DNA of 61,888 nucleotides from a virus, in the IMG/VR virus record IMGVR_UViG_3300045243_000060, positions 1 to 61,888 of that record; one strand, given 5' to 3'. Shown piece after piece: positions 33,398-42,307 of the stretch (the stretch's first letter is position 1; the number at the start of each line of letters is the position of its first letter). A program made the position numbers and the translations under genes. Under the pieces are notes generated by a model. The model saw only the letters and a program-made list of their open reading frames with translations. It was not told the DNA's origin and searched no databases.

Positions 33398-34300
33398 ATG
33401 GCCAATACGTTCATCACACCGACAGTCATCAGCGCAACTGGGCTGGCGACTCTGTACAACACGATGGTCCTCGCACCGCTTGTCTGGAGGGACTTCGAGT
33501 CCGACTTCAACAACAAGCAGGGCGACACCATCAACGTCCGCAAGCCCGCGACGTTCACTGCTGAGGTATTCAACCGCAGCAACGGGATCGACCTGCAGGA
33601 CGCGACGGAAGACACCATCGCGCTGACGCTGGACACGATTGCCAACGTCAGCTTCGCGGTCACCGACGAGCAGATGACGCTGGAGATCCAGGACTTCTCC
33701 AATCAGCTGCTCACCCCGGCGATGGAGGCAATCGCGCAGAAGATCGACGGCGACCTGGCAGACGAGTTGGTCGCTGCCGCTGTCGCTGCCGGTCAAGTCG
33801 CCCACGCAACGGAGAGCCTTGCCAACAAGGCGTTCCGGGCGGCACGCGCGGCGCTGTCCCGCAACAAGCACCCGATCACCGACCGTTACGCGGTGCTCTC
33901 CCCGGAGGGCACGAGCGCGGCGCTCGGCGACGACCTGCTCATCTCCGCCAACCGCGCCGGCACCACCGACGCGCTGCGCGAGGCGAACATCGGTCGTCTG
34001 CTCGGATTCGACACCTATGAGACACAGGTGCTCGGAGTCGGGCCTGGCGCCAAGGGGATGGCGGACGGCGTGGCGTTCCACCGCACGGCGGTGACGCTGG
34101 CGGTTCGTCCGCTCGACACCCCCAAGGGGCTGGCCGCATCACAGGCGAGCGTCCAGTCCTACAAGGGCGTCTCCATGCGAACGGTCTACGCGTACAACAA
34201 CACCTACAAGCAGGACGAGGTCAGCATCGACGTCCTGTACGGGGTGGACACCACGCGTCAGAACGCAGCGGTGGAGATCGATCTGGGCCAGGGTAGCTAA
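33398..34300 (+). CDS. Major capsid protein, P22 coat-like
   Basis: 300 aa, ATG with AAAGGAA upstream. The opening MANTFITPTVISATGLATLYNTMVLAP, followed by GDTINVRKPATF, is typical of the P22 gp5-like family of HK97-fold coat proteins. Length is shorter than P22 (430 aa), consistent with a smaller or absent insertion domain. Such coats assemble on a scaffold without proteolytic maturation, in line with the missing prohead protease. Confidence 0.88.
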   Translation: MANTFITPTVISATGLATLYNTMVLAPLVWRDFESDFNNKQGDTINVRKPATFTAEVFNRSNGIDLQDATEDTIALTLDTIANVSFAVTDEQMTLEIQDFSNQLLTPAMEAIAQKIDGDLADELVAAAVAAGQVAHATESLANKAFRAARAALSRNKHPITDRYAVLSPEGTSAALGDDLLISANRAGTTDALREANIGRLLGFDTYETQVLGVGPGAKGMADGVAFHRTAVTLAVRPLDTPKGLAASQASVQSYKGVSMRTVYAYNNTYKQDEVSIDVLYGVDTTRQNAAVEIDLGQGS

Positions 34301-34329
34301 CCCGGCTCACCGACACCAGTTGAGCTAGC

Positions 34330-34364
34330 GACCCGCTCCGGTTCCTCGATGGCCGGGGCGGGTC
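34330..34364 (+). terminator. Hairpin after the coat gene
   Basis: GACCCGCTCCGG (34330-34341) pairs over 12 bp, with one G-T, to CCGGGGCGGGTC (34353-34364), with no T tract. It may reduce read-through from the highly expressed coat gene or stabilise its mRNA. Confidence 0.5.
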
Positions 34365-34389
34365 CGGCTCAGCGGAAGGAGACGACACC

Positions 34390-34896
34390 TTGTCAATCGT
34401 TGCATCGGACATCAAGTACCGGCTCAGCGGAGGATCGGGCAACACCACCCCCGATGCTTCGCTCGGCGGAGCGAAGTCCTCCACCGCGATCACGGACAAC
34501 ACCGACAACAACCTGTTCGATGACGTCAGCGGCAACGAGCACACCGCAGGCGACACCGAGTACCGCTGCATCTACATCCACAACAATCACGGTTCGCTGA
34601 CGCTGACGAGCGCGGTCGTCTGGGTTCAGTCGCCAACGTCCGGCGCTGACGACGAGATCGCCATTGGCGTCGGAACGGCGGCCGTGAACGGCACCGAGCA
34701 GACGGTGGCCGACGATAGCAGCGCGCCAAGCGGCGTGTCGTTCTCGGCGCCCGCCAGTCGGGCGGCCGGTCTGGCGCTCGGCGACATCCCCGCCGGTCAG
34801 CACAAGGCCGTGTGGATTCGGCGGATTGTCAGCGCGGGTTCAACGCCACAGTCGGCGGACACCTGTCAGATTCAGGCTGGCGGCGACACACTCTAG
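34390..34896 (+). CDS. Head decoration-like or minor virion protein
   Basis: 168 aa, TTG start after GGAAGGAG. Beta-rich Ser/Thr/Gly protein with the pattern ITDNTDNNLFDDVSG, EYRCIYIHNNH and LGDIPAGQHKAVWIRR. I have seen this arrangement in phage virion proteins encoded just after the coat. A role as decoration or head-surface protein is likely but not proven. Confidence 0.6.
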   Translation: MSIVASDIKYRLSGGSGNTTPDASLGGAKSSTAITDNTDNNLFDDVSGNEHTAGDTEYRCIYIHNNHGSLTLTSAVVWVQSPTSGADDEIAIGVGTAAVNGTEQTVADDSSAPSGVSFSAPASRAAGLALGDIPAGQHKAVWIRRIVSAGSTPQSADTCQIQAGGDTL

Positions 34897-34915
34897 CCAG
34901 CGGAGATAACGGGCT

Positions 34916-36766
34916 ATGGCCCGTATGCTGACAGACGGGGCGGAGCACCAGAAGGCTCCATCCACGACAGCGGGCGAGGACGGTTCCGGCGAGTTCATCT
35001 CTTGCGCCGGAACGGTCGGCATCAACACCACGAACCCGCGCAGCGGAGCGGCGTGCTACTCGTGCGCGCCATCCGCCGCCAACTACTGGCAGAAGCCAAC
35101 TCTGTTGGTGGCGCTCGCCAACAGCTACTTCCTGCGCTTCGCGTTCCGGTTCGACGCGACGCCATCGCAGGCGTGTACCATCGCGGGGCTACACAACGGG
35201 ACGGCGTTCTGCTTTCAGGTCCACCTGAACACCAGCAAGCAGCTAGGTCTGCTTGATACATCGGGCGCGCTGATCGGCTCGAGAACGTCGGCGCTGACGG
35301 TCAACAACTGGTACGTGGTCGAGGTATCGTGGCAGCAAAAGGCGTCAGGGAACGGCATCGTAGCGTGGAGGATCGCGGACACCGTGACAAACCTCCTCAC
35401 CGACGTCATCACCCTGGCGAACGCTGACATCAACAACACCGTCGCCGACCGGATGAGGATCGGCCACATCACGGCGGGGGAGACAGCGATGACGGTCCTC
35501 CTAGACGACATCGCGATCAACGACACGAGCACTTCTGACCAGAACAGCTGGTGCGACTGGCGCGGCAAGATCCTTCACGCGCTGCCGGTTAGCGACAACT
35601 CGGTTGGCACCGGGTGGCTAACGGCAGCGGGTGGCAGCACCAACCTCTTCAACGACGTTGACAACGTACCGCCGACCGGCGTGGCAGCGACGCCGACGAC
35701 CGGACAGACGCAGATCAAGAACGCAGACGCGACAGCGGGACAGTTGAACTACGTCGCGAACGTCCAGAGCTACACGACCGTTGGCGTACCGTCCGGCGCC
35801 ACCATCGCTTGGGTTCGTTCCGGCTGGCGCTGCGCTGGAAGCTCAATCACCGGCACCAACAACGCGCTTCTCACGCTACTGTCGAACCCGGCCGATGCGG
35901 GAGCCAGCACGTTCACCGATGGCTTTGACCCGGTGGCATCGGCGGAGTCGGCGGGTGCCGGCTCCAACACCTGGCGCACCGGGCTGACGCCATACAACTA
36001 CAGCCCATCGGTCACGCGTGGGACACAGCCCACCATCCGGCTAGGCAAGAACTCCGCCAGCACTCGTGTCGCGATGGCGGACCAGGCGTGGGTCCAGATT
36101 GAGTACGTCCCGACGAACGTAGACGCGACGGCGGCGACCCTCAAGTGGGACCTGCCAGCGGCGGTGAACGCGTCGGCGGACTCGCTGCTATGGGACTTGA
36201 GGACGGCCGTCAACTCTGCGGCGGAGTCGCTGTTGTGGGATCTCCGGTCGCAGGTGGACTCGGCCGCCGAGTCGCTGCTATGGGACCTGCGGTCGCTTGT
36301 CAACGCAGCGGCGGACTCGCTGCTATGGGACCTGCGTGGAGCGGTCGGCCAGACGCTGACGCTGGACTGGGACTTGGGCGAGGCTATCAACGGTCTGACG
36401 TCGATGCTCAAGTGGGACCTGGCCGCCGAGGTAGACCAGACGCAAACGTTCCTCTGGGACATGATCGCGCAGGTCAACGCCGACGCGGAGCGGCTGCTAT
36501 GGGACTTGCCGATCCCGGTCAACTCGCTGGCGGAGTCGTTCGTTTGGGACATCCCTGGCGTCGCCAACGCGGACCCGCTACGGATTCTCTGGGACCTTCG
36601 CGGGGCTGTGAGCAACCCGGCGACGTTCCAATGGGGCCTGGCGAGTACGCTGGACGCCGAGGCGCTGACGCTGCTATGGAGGCTGTGGGGCTTTGAGCAT
36701 CGCACCCGTCCGTTCATGACGTCGGCTCTGGACCTAGAGTCGGCGATACACTTGAGGAGGACTTAG
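34916..36766 (+). CDS. Virion protein with LamG-like domain and tandem WDL repeats
   Basis: 616 aa. Residues 1-230 resemble a concanavalin/LamG-like beta-sandwich (FRFDATPSQ, LDTSGALIG, LLDDIAIND), suggesting glycan or surface binding. A second beta-rich domain follows to about 405. From about 410 to 590 there are 12 consecutive units of 14-15 residues, each starting WDL or a variant and containing a VN/VD turn and a hydrophobic end (WDLRTAVNSAAESLL). Such a repeat could form an elongated fibre or solenoid. It is between the decoration-like and connector genes. Confidence 0.7.
   Translation: MARMLTDGAEHQKAPSTTAGEDGSGEFISCAGTVGINTTNPRSGAACYSCAPSAANYWQKPTLLVALANSYFLRFAFRFDATPSQACTIAGLHNGTAFCFQVHLNTSKQLGLLDTSGALIGSRTSALTVNNWYVVEVSWQQKASGNGIVAWRIADTVTNLLTDVITLANADINNTVADRMRIGHITAGETAMTVLLDDIAINDTSTSDQNSWCDWRGKILHALPVSDNSVGTGWLTAAGGSTNLFNDVDNVPPTGVAATPTTGQTQIKNADATAGQLNYVANVQSYTTVGVPSGATIAWVRSGWRCAGSSITGTNNALLTLLSNPADAGASTFTDGFDPVASAESAGAGSNTWRTGLTPYNYSPSVTRGTQPTIRLGKNSASTRVAMADQAWVQIEYVPTNVDATAATLKWDLPAAVNASADSLLWDLRTAVNSAAESLLWDLRSQVDSAAESLLWDLRSLVNAAADSLLWDLRGAVGQTLTLDWDLGEAINGLTSMLKWDLAAEVDQTQTFLWDMIAQVNADAERLLWDLPIPVNSLAESFVWDIPGVANADPLRILWDLRGAVSNPATFQWGLASTLDAEALTLLWRLWGFEHRTRPFMTSALDLESAIHLRRT
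36143..36700 (+). repeat. Tandem coding repeats of about 45 bp
   Basis: Twelve units encode WDL(R)xxVN...SLL. DNA copies near 36143-36340 remain very similar (for example TCGCTGCTATGGGACCT at several units), while later units are diverged, suggesting recent expansion at the left end. Confidence 0.75.
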
Positions 36767-37243
36767 ATGGCATTCGCGACCGTACCAGACATCGCCAACC
36801 GGCTCGGCCGGGAGTTGACGGACTCGGAGCAAGCGTATGCGACGGACGCGCTGATCACCGCTGCGAGCATCATCGGCGAGGCAGCGGGCAAGGACGACGC
36901 CTGGGCCGACGCTCTGGACCCGGTACCTCGCGTCCTCCGCGAGCTAAGCATTGACATGGTCGTCCGCGCCGGACAGAACCCGGAAGGGCTACAGTCAACG
37001 ACGGAGACGCTCGGACAGTACAGTGTCACGGAGCGGTTCAACGTCGGGGACTCCGCCGGTCCGGGTACGTTGTTCCTCAGCGACGAGGAAAGCCGGATGT
37101 GTCGCCGGGTCATCAACGGTCCGGGTAGCAGCACGGCGCTGCTACCGGGTCTGATTGATGCCATCCCGGAGCAACCGCTTCCTCCCCAGATGATGCCGCC
37201 GCTGATCGACACTCTGTCTGGGGCGGATGACTCCGACTGTTAG
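36767..37243 (+). CDS. Head-tail connector / adaptor protein
   Basis: 158 aa. It opens FATVPDIANRLGRELTDSEQAYATDALITAASIIGEAAG, which matches HK97 gp6/SPP1 gp15-like adaptors found after the head genes of actinophages. These join the portal to the tail. The end overlaps the first glycosyltransferase by 17 bases. Confidence 0.75.
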   Translation: MAFATVPDIANRLGRELTDSEQAYATDALITAASIIGEAAGKDDAWADALDPVPRVLRELSIDMVVRAGQNPEGLQSTTETLGQYSVTERFNVGDSAGPGTLFLSDEESRMCRRVINGPGSSTALLPGLIDAIPEQPLPPQMMPPLIDTLSGADDSDC

Positions 37244-37916
37244 CATCATCGTTCCGACCCTCCGCCGTGCGCAAGGGCTAATCCCTTTTGTTGACAGCAT
37301 CCGGAGGACGTCGCCGCTCGGCGAGTACCGGATTGTGTTCGTCACCGACCCGGACGATGACCAGACGCTCGGCGTCATCCAGACGATGGTGTCGGGGCTG
37401 GACGTGGACCGGATTGACAAGGGCGGCACCTTCCCGGTCAAGGTCAACGCAGCGGTAGCGGCGACCGACACGCCGCTCATGCTGGTCTGCGGCGACGACA
37501 CCGTGTTCAAGCCGGGGTGGTACGACGCGATGATGGCGGCTCGCGGACCCGGCGTGATCGGAACAAACGACCTGACGCCGAGGACCAAGGACAAGAATCA
37601 CGCGACGGCCCAGGTGTTGGAGCGCGAGTATGTCGATGATCCGGGCGCAGCGTGGAACGAACCGGGCCACGCGTTCCACGAGGGCTACCATCACAACTAC
37701 GCCGACGACGAGCTTTGCCGGCTGGCGATCTATCGGGGCGAGTTTGTCTTTGCGGACGACTGCGTCATTGAACACCATCACCCGATCTGGGGCACCAAGG
37801 AGTGGGATGATGTCTATGCGATTGGCGAGCGGAACGCGAAGCGCGACCGCGCGTTGTATTCGGAGCGGAGGCGAGCATGGGTGATCGGCACCCGGCGGAA
37901 GATGCGTTCACGGTAG
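37227..37916 (+). CDS. Glycosyltransferase family 2-like, first of four
   Basis: 229 aa. GT-A fold opening VSIIVPTLRRAQGL, then CGDD as the DXD-like metal/nucleotide-sugar motif and WYDAMMAA. The C-terminus has an HEGYHHNYADDELCRLA block typical of the acceptor half. It would transfer a sugar to an unknown acceptor. It starts inside the connector gene, so it is translated with virion genes. Confidence 0.78.
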   Translation: MTPTVSIIVPTLRRAQGLIPFVDSIRRTSPLGEYRIVFVTDPDDDQTLGVIQTMVSGLDVDRIDKGGTFPVKVNAAVAATDTPLMLVCGDDTVFKPGWYDAMMAARGPGVIGTNDLTPRTKDKNHATAQVLEREYVDDPGAAWNEPGHAFHEGYHHNYADDELCRLAIYRGEFVFADDCVIEHHHPIWGTKEWDDVYAIGERNAKRDRALYSERRRAWVIGTRRKMRSR

Positions 37917-38521
37917 TTGTCGGAACATTCGGCGAGGACGTCTGGCGCAAGCTCGCTGTCCGACGTGCGATCCCGTCAGCGCGTGAGCAAGGCGCTCGCG
38001 TCATTCACAAACACGCCGGCACGCTGGCGGAGGCGCGCAACGCTGGTCTGGCGGAGGTTGAGACCGAGTTCACCATCCACCTGGACGCTGACGACGCGCT
38101 CGCTCCGGGGTATCTCACAGCCATGGCGAACGGGTCCGGCGATCTGCGCCCGCCGATGGTCAAGATGCACTACAGCAACTTCAGGGCCACGGACCCGTAC
38201 TGGCCCCACGTCTATGCTCACGACGATCACGATTGCGTCGGCGACTGCCTCCGGTACGGCAACTGGATGGTCATCGGCACCGCCGTCCGGACCGAGTTGG
38301 CGCGCAGCGTCGGCGGTTGGGAGGAGTGGGGCTGGTCGGAGGACTGGGCGCTATGGGCGCGCTGTTGGCGTGCCGGCGCGACGATTGAGCGGGTACCGGA
38401 CGCGGTGTACACGGCGTACAGACGACCCGGCTCGCGCAACCGGCAGGCGAACAAGGTCACCGTCGATTGGCACCGCCAGATTGAAGCGGCCGTCTGGCCG
38501 GATGAGGCGAGCGTCCTATGA
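37877..38521 (+). CDS. Glycosyltransferase family 2-like, second
   Basis: 214 aa. VVVGTFGEDVWRKL opening, AEARNAGLAEVETEF, then HLDADDALAPGYL with the DXD motif, and WGWSEDWALWARC acceptor-side motif. This is a compact GT2 enzyme. It overlaps the first by 40 bases. Confidence 0.78.
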   Translation: MGDRHPAEDAFTVVVGTFGEDVWRKLAVRRAIPSAREQGARVIHKHAGTLAEARNAGLAEVETEFTIHLDADDALAPGYLTAMANGSGDLRPPMVKMHYSNFRATDPYWPHVYAHDDHDCVGDCLRYGNWMVIGTAVRTELARSVGGWEEWGWSEDWALWARCWRAGATIERVPDAVYTAYRRPGSRNRQANKVTVDWHRQIEAAVWPDEASVL

Positions 38522-38742
38522 TGGCCGACGAGGGCGAGCGACTTGCCCGGATGGAAGAGAGGCAACGTAACATGGAGTACGACATACGTGAGATCAGAGC
38601 GGACATCAAGAGCATCGAGGCGTCGGCCAACGCGAGGGTCGCGGGGCTATCGCGACCGGAGAAGATCGCGCTATGGGCCAGCGGCTCGGCGGTCGTCGGG
38701 GCGATCCTCGGCATCGTGACGCTATTGAGCGGAGGTCACTGA
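38518..38742 (+). CDS. Small coiled-coil membrane protein, XhlA-like
   Basis: 74 aa. An N-terminal charged coiled coil (ERLARMEERQRNMEYDIREI) is followed by one C-terminal transmembrane segment (IALWASGSAVVGAILGIVTLL). The layout resembles hemolysin XhlA-type proteins that accompany holins. Here it lies among glycan enzymes rather than lysis genes, so a scaffold or membrane anchor for them is an alternative. Confidence 0.6.
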   Translation: MMADEGERLARMEERQRNMEYDIREIRADIKSIEASANARVAGLSRPEKIALWASGSAVVGAILGIVTLLSGGH

Positions 38743-39179
38743 TGGAGGGCCGCAAACGGAGCATGTTTGACAACTGGGTGGAGAAGATCTTTCGCGACTG
38801 GAAGGTGCCGATGGCGATGACGGCGGCTCTGGTGTTCGTCGCGCTGTTCCTGAGCGTGTTCCTGTACGTCCGGGCGCTCAATCAGGCGAGCGACATCCGC
38901 GACTCGCAAGTGGAGACCTGCCAGACGGTCGCGGCGAAGATCGAGAACATCATCACCACGCTGTCGGAGCGCCAGCTGCGGCGGGCGGAGGCGGCCATTG
39001 CCGTCAGTCGCGCGCTCCGCACGGAGCTTCGCGGGCTGTCCATCGGCCCGCTGCCGCCGGACCTGATCATTGCTATGCACAACTCGGTCGAGGCGGCCAA
39101 GGCGCAGCTTGCCGACAAGTCGATCATCGAGGACCTGCGTGATCTGCCGCCGTGCGCCGAAAGGTTCCCGGCGCCGTGA
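38742..39179 (+). CDS. Membrane protein with periplasmic-side coiled coil, unknown function
   Basis: 145 aa, starting where the previous gene stops (TGATG). One transmembrane segment at about residues 24-43 (MAMTAALVFVALFLSVFLYV) is followed by helical regions and a CAERFPAP end. Unknown function. Confidence 0.6.
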   Translation: MEGRKRSMFDNWVEKIFRDWKVPMAMTAALVFVALFLSVFLYVRALNQASDIRDSQVETCQTVAAKIENIITTLSERQLRRAEAAIAVSRALRTELRGLSIGPLPPDLIIAMHNSVEAAKAQLADKSIIEDLRDLPPCAERFPAP

Positions 39180-39787
39180 TCGTCGTCAGCACCCATCTGG
39201 ATGACGCCGTCTGGAGCGCAGCGGGGCTGTGTGAAGGCTCAACCGTCGTCACCATCTGCGCCGGGGTACCTCCGGAGGGTGCGGCGCCGAGTACGTTCGA
39301 CGTAGCGAGCGGGTTCGAGACTGGCGCCGACGCCATGCTCCAGAGGCGCGTAGAAGATCGCTACGCCGCGCGCCTGCTTAGGGCCACCCCGCTACACTGC
39401 GACGTGTTAGACGGCGCGTACGGGCGCGAGAACGGCGCGGTGTGCGAGGCGGTCGAGAAGGCGTTGTTCAGCGTCCGGAGTGAGGAGGTCGCCGGACCGC
39501 TCGGCATCGGCCACCCGGACCACCGCGAGGTAGCGTCGGCGTTCATCGGCATCAGCCGCGAGCGCGGGTTGGACGCCTGGCTGTACGCGGACCTGCCGTA
39601 CACCCGGATGGCGGAGCACCAGCATGAGTTCAGGGCGAAGCTCAGCGAGCTTGGCATCACCCGGTCGCGGGGCAACCGCATCCCGGAGGAGTTGAAGCGG
39701 GCAGCGGTGACGGCGTACAAGTCGCAGATACGACCGAGTACCCATCTGCGTGAGATCCTCGGTAGCGAGTTGTACCTGAAGCTATGA
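39176..39787 (+). CDS. PIG-L/LmbE-type N-acetylglucosamine deacetylase
   Basis: 203 aa from GTG 39176 (GTGA overlap); GTG 39152 would add 8 residues. The zinc motif is STHLDDAVWS near the N-terminus, equivalent to PHPDD, and GHPDHREV supplies the second set. Family members remove N-acetyl groups from glycans (GlcNAc-PI, mycothiol precursors, teicoplanin). Together with the glycosyltransferases it suggests synthesis of a de-N-acetylated amino sugar decoration. Confidence 0.8.
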   Translation: MIVVSTHLDDAVWSAAGLCEGSTVVTICAGVPPEGAAPSTFDVASGFETGADAMLQRRVEDRYAARLLRATPLHCDVLDGAYGRENGAVCEAVEKALFSVRSEEVAGPLGIGHPDHREVASAFIGISRERGLDAWLYADLPYTRMAEHQHEFRAKLSELGITRSRGNRIPEELKRAAVTAYKSQIRPSTHLREILGSELYLKL

Positions 39788-40344
39788 GCGACGAGACCAT
39801 CTACACGGACCCGGAGTTGTATGAGCGGCAGCGGTTGCCGGACAACTACTACATGCGGACCCTGAACGAGATCATCGTCAAGTACGACGTGAAGACGGCG
39901 CTGGACTTGGGGTGCGGACTCGGCGTAGACGTAGCGATGATGTTGGAGGCGGACTTGGACGTGTACGGGGTAGACGGCGCGGAGTTGCTGCGCGAGGCGG
40001 TGTTGTTCCCTCCGGAGCGGTACATCGTCCGCGACCTGACGCACAACCTGTCGCTGTCGGCCGATCTGATCTGGTGCCGCGAGGTAGCGGAGCACATCGA
40101 ACCGCGACACGCATCGACGCTGGTGACCAACATCACCAACTCGGCCGCCAAGGTGATCTACTTCACGGCAGCCCATCCGGGCCAGGTCGGACACCGGCAT
40201 GTGAACCTCCGCCCACGGAAGTATTGGACCCGGCGGTTCAACAACCGGGGCTGGCGCGTGGACACGGAGCTAACCGAGTTGAACCGCGAGCACCCCAACG
40301 AGGACGACCGGCTGAACGGAATGGTGCTATGCCCCGTGACGTAG
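39784..40344 (+). CDS. SAM-dependent methyltransferase
   Basis: 186 aa. Class I fold with the SAM-binding motif ALDLGCGLGVDV, then YGVDGAEL and a WCREVAEHI segment like sugar or small-molecule methyltransferases of the methyltransf_11 type. The acceptor is unknown; a sugar hydroxyl is plausible from context. Confidence 0.8.
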   Translation: MSDETIYTDPELYERQRLPDNYYMRTLNEIIVKYDVKTALDLGCGLGVDVAMMLEADLDVYGVDGAELLREAVLFPPERYIVRDLTHNLSLSADLIWCREVAEHIEPRHASTLVTNITNSAAKVIYFTAAHPGQVGHRHVNLRPRKYWTRRFNNRGWRVDTELTELNREHPNEDDRLNGMVLCPVT

Positions 40345-41087
40345 TTGCCATCACCCTCGTCAAGGACGAGGCGGACATCATCGAGCGGACGATCACCTGG
40401 ATGGCGGGCCAGGTGGACTGCGTCATCGCCATCGACAACGGTTCGACGGACGGCACGCGCGAGCTTCTCGAGGACTTGCCCTGTTGGGTCGGCGACGACC
40501 CGGACCCGGCCCACTGGCAGGCGCGGAAGATCACAGCCCTGGCGCGCGAGGTTGGCGGAGGGTTCATCGTGCCGTTCGACGCGGATGAGATTTGGTACGC
40601 GACGGACCGCGACCTGACCGTGGCGGACGCGATCAGGGCGAACCCACGCGGATGGATATGGACGGCGGAGTTGATCACTCACGTTCCGACCGATCATCCG
40701 GGGGACCATCCGTTCGACAGGCTCGCGTACCGGCAGCGGACCGCAAGCCCGCTGTCCAAGGTCGCTGCGCGTTGGGCGGAGAACATGACCTTCACGGAGG
40801 GCGCTCACTCGGTCCATTACGACGGCGAGTATCCATCGACGCTCAACTACAAGTTGGAGATACGGCACTTCCCCTATCGGTCGCCGAGTCAGTTCATCAG
40901 CAAGGCGCTGAACGGGTACCGAGGGCGGATGCTCACGACGCTGCCGGACGACATCAGCCCGCACCTGCGACAGTTCGGAGCGATCCACGCGGAGGGCGGC
41001 GACGAGGCGCTCCAAGACTTCTACTGGACCAACTTGTACAAGGAGACGTCGGACCCGGAGTTGATCAAGGACCCATGCCCCGCGTAG
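40329..41087 (+). CDS. Glycosyltransferase family 2-like, third
   Basis: 252 aa, starting inside the methyltransferase gene. VAITLVKDEADIIERTITWM and AIDNGSTDGTRELL are classic GT2 openings, and VPFDADEIW is the DXD motif. A C-terminal half with H-F-P-Y-R-S-P suits the acceptor domain. Confidence 0.82.
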   Translation: MPRDVVAITLVKDEADIIERTITWMAGQVDCVIAIDNGSTDGTRELLEDLPCWVGDDPDPAHWQARKITALAREVGGGFIVPFDADEIWYATDRDLTVADAIRANPRGWIWTAELITHVPTDHPGDHPFDRLAYRQRTASPLSKVAARWAENMTFTEGAHSVHYDGEYPSTLNYKLEIRHFPYRSPSQFISKALNGYRGRMLTTLPDDISPHLRQFGAIHAEGGDEALQDFYWTNLYKETSDPELIKDPCPA

Positions 41088-41746
41088 TCATCCCCTGGAG
41101 CGCCAACAACGGCCCGGAGCGGAGGCGGGCGCTGCGTTGGATCGTGAAGCAGTATGAGCGTTGGCACCCGGACTGGTCCATCGACATCCGGACCGGCGAC
41201 GAGGGCGAGTGGCGCAAGGGTGCCATCGTCAACGCCGGCATCGCCGACGCTCCACCCGGAGTCGTCATCGTCGCGGACGCGGATTGCTGGACGACGGGCT
41301 TGGCCCGGTCGGTGATGGCTGTGACCTGCGGCGCAGCGGAGTGGGCCATTCCTCACTTCAACGTCTATCGGCTGTCGCCCAAGGGCACCGAGGTACTGAT
41401 AGCCAGCGGAGTGTTCAAGGCGGAGGACGCGGCTCGGAAGTATGAGGGGCTTGCTGGCGGAGGGTTCGTCGTCGCGGAGCGGCAGACGCTGTTGGATGTA
41501 CCGATGGATGAGCGGTTCGTCGGATGGGGCCAGGAGGACGAGTCGTGGGGCTTTGCTCTAAGGACGCTAGCGGGCAGCCCGGAGCGCGGACAGGCCAACC
41601 TACTGCACCTGTGGCATCCGTCCCCGGAGCGACAGGATAGGCGCGTAGGGAACCCGGACGGATGGCGCCTGATGAAGAGCTACGGTATGCTTGCCAAGGC
41701 GAACGACGCGGACGGCATGAAGGAGCTAGTAAGTGGCGCTCATTGA
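41075..41746 (+). CDS. Glycosyltransferase, galactosyltransferase-like, fourth
   Basis: 223 aa. WSIDIRTGDEGEWRKGAIVNAGI, VIVADADCW (DXD) and GWGQEDESWGF match the Glyco_transf_7C/chondroitin-polymerase-like GT2 group, whose WGxEDxD loop binds the acceptor. It ends 14 bases inside the next neck gene, so the island is translationally tied to structural genes. Confidence 0.8.
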   Translation: MPRVVIPWSANNGPERRRALRWIVKQYERWHPDWSIDIRTGDEGEWRKGAIVNAGIADAPPGVVIVADADCWTTGLARSVMAVTCGAAEWAIPHFNVYRLSPKGTEVLIASGVFKAEDAARKYEGLAGGGFVVAERQTLLDVPMDERFVGWGQEDESWGFALRTLAGSPERGQANLLHLWHPSPERQDRRVGNPDGWRLMKSYGMLAKANDADGMKELVSGAH

Positions 41747-42110
41747 TCACCTGACCAAGACCGCGACCCTCATCCAGCGCGACGGGTCCGGCGAGGTAGA
41801 CGAGCTTGGCAACGAGATCAAGGTGCCAACAGCGATCACCGTCCACTGCGAGGTACAGCAACAACAGCGGGAGGAGCCGGTAGCAGCGGGCGAGGCGAGC
41901 ATCACGACCTGGCTCGTCATCTTCTCGCCGGGTACCGTCGTCCGGACCGGCGACGCGCTCCGGGGCGTCTTCAACGAGCGGACCGGAACGGACATGGGCG
42001 ACTTTGAGTTCGTCGGCGACTCGTGGCAAGCAGAGTCCGGCGGCGAACAGGTCTGGCACGTTGAGGCGACCGCCAAGCAGACGCGGGTGCCCGGAACGGA
42101 GGCGAGTTGA
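41733..42110 (+). CDS. Head-tail stopper-like protein
   Basis: 125 aa from GTG 41733. Beta-barrel pattern ATLIQRDGSGEVDELGNEI ... ITVHCEVQQQQ ... WHVEATAKQ resembles SPP1 gp16/HK97-type stoppers encoded after adaptors. It would seal DNA in the head and hold the tail. Confidence 0.65.
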   Translation: MALIDHLTKTATLIQRDGSGEVDELGNEIKVPTAITVHCEVQQQQREEPVAAGEASITTWLVIFSPGTVVRTGDALRGVFNERTGTDMGDFEFVGDSWQAESGGEQVWHVEATAKQTRVPGTEAS

Positions 42111-42307
42111 GCGCGTACGCGGACTTGGCGGAGTTGAAGGCGTCGGACGAGTACCAAGCGGCCGGGGTCATCGGGCGGGAGAACCTCGTGCGGCTCTACT
42201 TTCCGGACGAGTTTGCCACCTGGAGCAGCGACTCGCGGCAGCACCTGATGGACGTGGCATACGACGAGGAGGACGTTGGCGCTCCGATTGAGGAGGAGGA
42301 AGCATGA
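42107..42307 (+). CDS. Small acidic protein, 66 aa
   Basis: TTG 42107 overlapping the previous stop. Acidic C-terminus (EEDVGAPIEEEEA). Unknown; position suggests a neck accessory. Confidence 0.5.
   Translation: MSAYADLAELKASDEYQAAGVIGRENLVRLYFPDEFATWSSDSRQHLMDVAYDEEDVGAPIEEEEA

Noticed and set aside
36143-36700. CRISPR-like array
   Set aside because: The repeats are in-frame coding units without spacers.
38518-38742. Holin of the lysis system
   Set aside because: It is 19 kb from the lysis genes with only one membrane segment; the TTG-start protein at 58762 is a better candidate.
37227-41746. Mobile element carrying the glycan genes
   Set aside because: No transposase, integrase or flanking repeats were seen, and codon use matches the neighbours.
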